A DNA stretch of 64,000 nucleotides from the NCBI RefSeq assembly GCF_015062615.1, contig NZ_SUUH01000006.1, positions 1 through 64,000 of the forward strand, given 5' to 3'. The notes below the pieces were generated by a model. The model was not told the origin of the DNA. It was given only the letters and a program-made list of their open reading frames with translations, and did not search any database. This document shows, in pieces, positions 60,802 through 64,000 of this stretch. Both the position numbers and the translations under genes were made by a program. The stretch comes from Denitrobacterium detoxificans. Its GTDB lineage: Bacteria; Actinomycetota; Coriobacteriia; Coriobacteriales; Eggerthellaceae. How positions within the stretch are numbered: the stretch's first letter is position 1; every line of letters starts with the position of its first letter.

Positions 60802-60845
60802 GGGCTCTCCTTCTACAGATGTAACCTAGTACCCATTATAGAGCG
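60802..60845 (-). promoter_or_regulatory. TetR gene promoter with operator half-site
   Basis: A minus-strand TATAAT sits at the end of the preceding gene (about 60837-60842), followed by GGTTACATCTGTAGA within the leader. The half-site resembles the arms of the inverted repeat at 57266. GGAGA precedes the ATG. Confidence 0.5.
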
Positions 60846-61577
60846 TTAGCGGCGTTTGCGCTGCAAAACGCCATAAAACTTGAGAGCGGCATAGACAATC
60901 CCGAGAGTGGCATATATGCATGCCGTTATTACGTATGTGGCAAAGTCTTCCGAGGTCGGGCCCACGTAGAGCGCGTGCCCGATGGCGAGCAGCAGGCCTT
61001 GCGCGACCAGCAGGGCCATGAAGGGGTACGCCAGGCGTTGAACTTTCTTCCAGGTCTTGCCATTCATGCGGCGACGAATGCGCTTGAACGAGGTAATCCA
61101 GGGTGCCAGGAAGCAGATGAGCAGCGGCACGCCCACGAACGAGGTTGCGGCCAGCATGTACGGGGCGGCATCTCCCCAGATGTTGCTCCATACGGGCATG
61201 AACGAGACGGGCACCATGAATATCACGCGCGCGGAATGGGCCAGGATGATGAAGCCCGCCAAGATGGAAAGCTCGCTGCGGATGGAAAGCAGGCGTCGCG
61301 TTACCTCCCATCTCCGGGGGAGCGCACCTGCGAACATCACGAGCAGGTAGAACGCTACGCCCGTGTAGGCGCTTGCCATGATGCGCACCAGCGTGGCGTC
61401 CTTCACGGCGGGAACGAACGTGAGCGCTGAAGCCACGATGAACGCCAGGTAGAACGGCAGCGGATGCTTGTGTAGCGGCTTGGCGCAGAGCAGCGCGAAG
61501 ACCGTGGTAACGACAAGCGCCTGCAGGATGTTCGGTACGATGGTGGGCATGAAGGGAAAGAGCGGGTTGAGTGACAT
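60846..61577 (-). CDS. Ferric-reductase-like transmembrane protein
   Basis: A 243-aa membrane protein with about six helices. The layout (LRIMASAYTG-like TM, ELSILAGFIILAHSARV with His, YPFMALLVAQGLLLAIGHAL with His, and a basic KRIRRRMNGKTWKKVQRLAY loop) resembles the heme-binding ferric reductase/MsrQ (YedZ) domain. It could hold two hemes and reduce periplasmic acceptors. No MsrP or flavin-binding partner is adjacent. It lies upstream of the TetR gene on the same strand. Confidence 0.75.
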   Translation of the reverse strand: MSLNPLFPFMPTIVPNILQALVVTTVFALLCAKPLHKHPLPFYLAFIVASALTFVPAVKDATLVRIMASAYTGVAFYLLVMFAGALPRRWEVTRRLLSIRSELSILAGFIILAHSARVIFMVPVSFMPVWSNIWGDAAPYMLAATSFVGVPLLICFLAPWITSFKRIRRRMNGKTWKKVQRLAYPFMALLVAQGLLLAIGHALYVGPTSEDFATYVITACIYATLGIVYAALKFYGVLQRKRR

Positions 61578-61652
61578 GGGTGTGTCCTGTTCTGGTGGTA
61601 TGTGTAGGCGGGCGTAGTCATTGCGTCCGCGTGAATTGTACTGGTTGCGTTG

Positions 61653-61686
61653 CGCCCCTTCCGTTGTCCAGCCAACAGAAGGGGCG
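61653..61686 (-). terminator. Hairpin after racemase gene
   Basis: A 14-bp stem (CGCCCCTTC then C/T, GTTG; 61653-61666 with 61673-61686, one G-U pair) and 6-nt loop. No T-run follows, so it may act as an mRNA end stabiliser rather than a terminator. Confidence 0.5.
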
Positions 61687-61730
61687 TAATAATGGGATTT
61701 GCTGCGTGCATCCCGCCGAACGTAGTTGTG

Positions 61731-62354
61731 CTAGGCAAGCATCGTGCGTATGAATTCGAATCCAAGGCGCGGAACGGTCAATACGGGCACCCCAGCCGAT
61801 TTGACGATGGGCTCGAGCCCCGTCATGGAAGGCTGGGCAAGCGCAATCGCATCAACCTTCGTGGCGATATCGCCAATTTCCGCCATCACGGCATCCGCGT
61901 TGGAGGGGCAACTGAGAACGAGCTGCTCAAGAGAAATCTCTTGGTTGCGCTGCGTTGCTATGGAGCGGAACAAAGAGCAACTCGGCTCAATGGAGCCAGG
62001 GGTCGTCCCGACGATGGCGATACGAGACGCAAAGTCCAATGCCGCCCGCGCCATGCCTTCGTCAATGCGTACGATGGGCGTGTTGAAAAAGGGCTGTGCC
62101 TCGTATGCGAAGTCGCCCGCTACTACGCATGTATGAACAATTGCGCTGACTCCTAGCGATTCGGCTTGCTGGTAATAGGCGAACATGCGCTGGCGCGCTT
62201 GCGTGGTGAGGCCTCCCGCTTTGATGATCTCGGGCAAGAGACTGTCGTCGATGATCTGGTAGGCGTGAATGTCAGGCATGATTTCCGCGCAAAGGTCTGC
62301 AAATGCAGACGAGGAACCAATTCCGGTTTGGATGAGACAGATGGATTTGCTCAT
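61731..62354 (-). CDS. Asp/Glu/hydantoin racemase-family protein
   Basis: A 207-aa protein. The first catalytic Cys lies in AIVHTCVVAG; the second is not seen at the equivalent place, which reads ALAQPSMTGL, as in several hydantoin racemase/maleate isomerase-type relatives. With one Cys the reaction may differ from a two-base racemisation. It is just downstream of the MocR-type regulator gene, which probably controls it. Confidence 0.8.
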   Translation of the reverse strand: MSKSICLIQTGIGSSSAFADLCAEIMPDIHAYQIIDDSLLPEIIKAGGLTTQARQRMFAYYQQAESLGVSAIVHTCVVAGDFAYEAQPFFNTPIVRIDEGMARAALDFASRIAIVGTTPGSIEPSCSLFRSIATQRNQEISLEQLVLSCPSNADAVMAEIGDIATKVDAIALAQPSMTGLEPIVKSAGVPVLTVPRLGFEFIRTMLA

Positions 62355-62455
62355 TGCATGCTCCTAACTAGGCAGTTGATAACGGAAGCATGCTAGGCAA
62401 TAAGCTGATGAGGGGAAACGGGCAGAATTACCGCAATTGATACGGGCAGATGAAG

Positions 62456-63937
62456 CTACTTGCGCTCGCCTTCAGCCTGCAGCCAAGCGCTTGCCAATGC
62501 AGCGACGCCTGGCGCGATGTCTTCATCTGCGATGGCCGAAAACCCCATGATGATTTTGTTTTCGGGGGCTGGTTGGCTAAACCACATGCGTGATGTGCCG
62601 TAGACCTGCACGCCGACCGCGTATGCACTGGAAAGGAGCTCTGCTTGCGACATGCCGTTATGCACGGTGAGGTAGAGATGCATTCCCGTGTCCTTACCAG
62701 CGATGTCTATCATCCCGCCAAATTGTCTTTCCAGGCAGTCGATGAGCTCGTCATGGCGCCGGTGGTTTCCCCGTGCGGTTTTCCGCACATGGGCATCCCA
62801 GTGACCTGCCTCTATGAAGCGGGCAAGAACTTCTTGTTCGAGCCATGATACGGTTTGGTGAGCGTAGTTGAAGACATCCCAGTAGCGAGAGAGCAGCGTG
62901 GGCGGAAGCACCATGTATGCGATGCGTAAGGCGGGGGAAAGGACTTTTGAAACGTTGCACAGGTAGATAACGCGACCGTACGCATCAAGCGACTGCAGCG
63001 ACGGGATGGGTCGCGTAGAATAGCGGAATTCATTGCAGGAATCGTCCTCGATGATGTAAGAGTTGTTTTCCTCCGCCCATTTGAGAAGCCTTGTCCGAGC
63101 ATTGAGGGAAAGAAGCTTTCCCGTGGGAAATTGATGAGATGGCGTGGTGAAGACAATGCTGGGCCGGTGTTTGCGCAGTGCGGCAAGGAATGCCTCCGTG
63201 CCTTGGTCGCTGGGTAATGGAACCATCCGAAACCCCAGGCGGCGAGCCGTTTCGTGCATGGTCGCATAGCCAGGCTCTTCCATGCCGATAACATCGGTAT
63301 CACGGTCGAAGAGCTGCAATATTGTCGTGAGGGCGCTGTCGGTTCCCGCTTGTATGATGACCTGTTCGGGTAGGCAGTGAACGTCGCGTGTGCAGGCCGC
63401 GTTCTTGGCGAGCACTCGATTGATGGCGTTTGTCTCGTTGGTGTTTCCGTAACGTGCCATTTCGGGGCAATGCGTCTGGTAGAGGACTTCGTTCATTAGT
63501 TTGCGCCATGTGTTTGCGGGGAAGGAGTCGGGTTGCAAGTTGGCGTATGAAAAGTTGTACCGTACGCGACCTCCACTTTCGTTCTCTGCGAAAAACGCAT
63601 CATGATTTCGGGCGTTGCGAGCCTGTGCGATCGCGGAGGCATCGACGTTGCGGTCGAGCGCCATGAACTCGGCGTCGATGCGGCAGACGCGATAGCCCGA
63701 CCTGGGAATATTGGAGACGAAGCCTTCGGTGGCAAGCTGCAAATAGGCCTGCTCGATGGTTGTGTGAGATACGCCCAGCTCGTGGGCGAGGTTGCGAATT
63801 GACGTAAGGCGGTCGCCTTCGGAAAGGGCTCCCGAGATGATCGCGTTACGTATTTGGTCGTAAATCTGCTTGTAGAGTGGCGTGGATGATTCTGCCTCTA
63901 GCGTAACTTGCAGCACTGCTTTTCTTCTTTTTGTCAT
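62456..63937 (-). CDS. MocR/PdxR-type GntR-aminotransferase regulator
   Basis: A 493-aa regulator. The N-terminal GntR helix-turn-helix (LTSIRNLAHELGVSHTTIEQ) is fused to a type I aminotransferase-like domain. The PLP-binding region shows DSALTTILQLFDRD, FTTPSHQFPTGKLLS and IEDDSCNEFRYS; the PLP lysine is expected in YLCNVSKVLSPALRIAY. MocR proteins sense PLP or amino-acid derivatives. The ATG at 63937 has GAGG eight bases upstream. The gene is followed by the racemase gene 101 bp downstream. Confidence 0.9.
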   Translation of the reverse strand: MTKRRKAVLQVTLEAESSTPLYKQIYDQIRNAIISGALSEGDRLTSIRNLAHELGVSHTTIEQAYLQLATEGFVSNIPRSGYRVCRIDAEFMALDRNVDASAIAQARNARNHDAFFAENESGGRVRYNFSYANLQPDSFPANTWRKLMNEVLYQTHCPEMARYGNTNETNAINRVLAKNAACTRDVHCLPEQVIIQAGTDSALTTILQLFDRDTDVIGMEEPGYATMHETARRLGFRMVPLPSDQGTEAFLAALRKHRPSIVFTTPSHQFPTGKLLSLNARTRLLKWAEENNSYIIEDDSCNEFRYSTRPIPSLQSLDAYGRVIYLCNVSKVLSPALRIAYMVLPPTLLSRYWDVFNYAHQTVSWLEQEVLARFIEAGHWDAHVRKTARGNHRRHDELIDCLERQFGGMIDIAGKDTGMHLYLTVHNGMSQAELLSSAYAVGVQVYGTSRMWFSQPAPENKIIMGFSAIADEDIAPGVAALASAWLQAEGERK

Positions 63938-64000
63938 ATTGCGTGCCTCATTGATCTGTCCGTATTGATTCGCATGCATCTGACCATTTCGATTATGACA

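Noticed and set aside
1..64000. CRISPR arrays, tRNA and rRNA genes, prophage or integrase
   Set aside because: No regularly spaced repeats, no cloverleaf-like or rRNA sequence, and no phage-type genes were recognised by eye.

Overview
The window looks like chromosome from a high-GC, anaerobic actinobacterium of the class Coriobacteriia, most likely an Eggerthellaceae relative (Slackia/Denitrobacterium-like). This is inferred from gene content: a Tat-exported flavin reductase beside a divergent LysR regulator, a DMSO-reductase-family molybdoenzyme with heterodisulfide-reductase-like partners, CDP-alcohol phosphotransferase, C_GCAxxG_C_C and DUF6485 proteins, and secreted hydrolases ending in triple 'YRLYNPN' repeats. 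No rRNA, tRNA or CRISPR array was recognised.

Layout. 0-6 kb is accessory: a truncated MFS gene at the edge, two small Cys-rich peptide genes (one a RiPP-like precursor with a double-glycine leader), a two-gene operon (bilin-reductase-like protein plus DUF1295 membrane protein), a HipA-like kinase whose N-terminus looks like a Nif11-type leader, and gene wreckage (flavodoxin tail fused to a methyltransferase with an in-frame amber codon). 6-16.4 kb is a minus-strand redox block: amidohydrolase, two CCG-domain Fe-S proteins, GNAT, ferredoxin-DUF169, radical SAM, DUF2064 transferase and a large molybdopterin enzyme. 16.5-21.3 kb is export module 1 (mini-HlyD, peptidase-ABC, ABC). 21.4-33 kb holds transporters, an SDR, a phosphatidyltransferase-like enzyme, a secreted papain-like protease and a periplasmic-sensor GGDEF/EAL protein. 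33.3-38.3 kb is a complete fructose PTS operon (fruK, EIIABC, HPr, EI). 38.4-46.9 kb is export module 2: a divergent radical SAM/SPASM enzyme, mini-HlyD, peptidase-ABC, ABC, and two tandem paralogous proteins I do not recognise. 47-64 kb holds lrgAB, a STAS protein, the flavin reductase/LysR pair, a secreted C69 dipeptidase, an AKR-TetR-flavodoxin operon, a DUF2339-like membrane protein, crcB, a TetR gene, a ferric-reductase-like protein, and a racemase/MocR pair.

The best candidate for a new system is the set of NHLM-type (nitrile-hydratase-leader microcin) export parts. The two modules are paralogous, but only module 2 keeps the full C39 peptidase triad; module 1 has Arg in place of the catalytic His. 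Leader-bearing candidates (the Cys-rich peptide and the HipA-like kinase) lie at the left end, away from the exporters. The link between these parts is inference.
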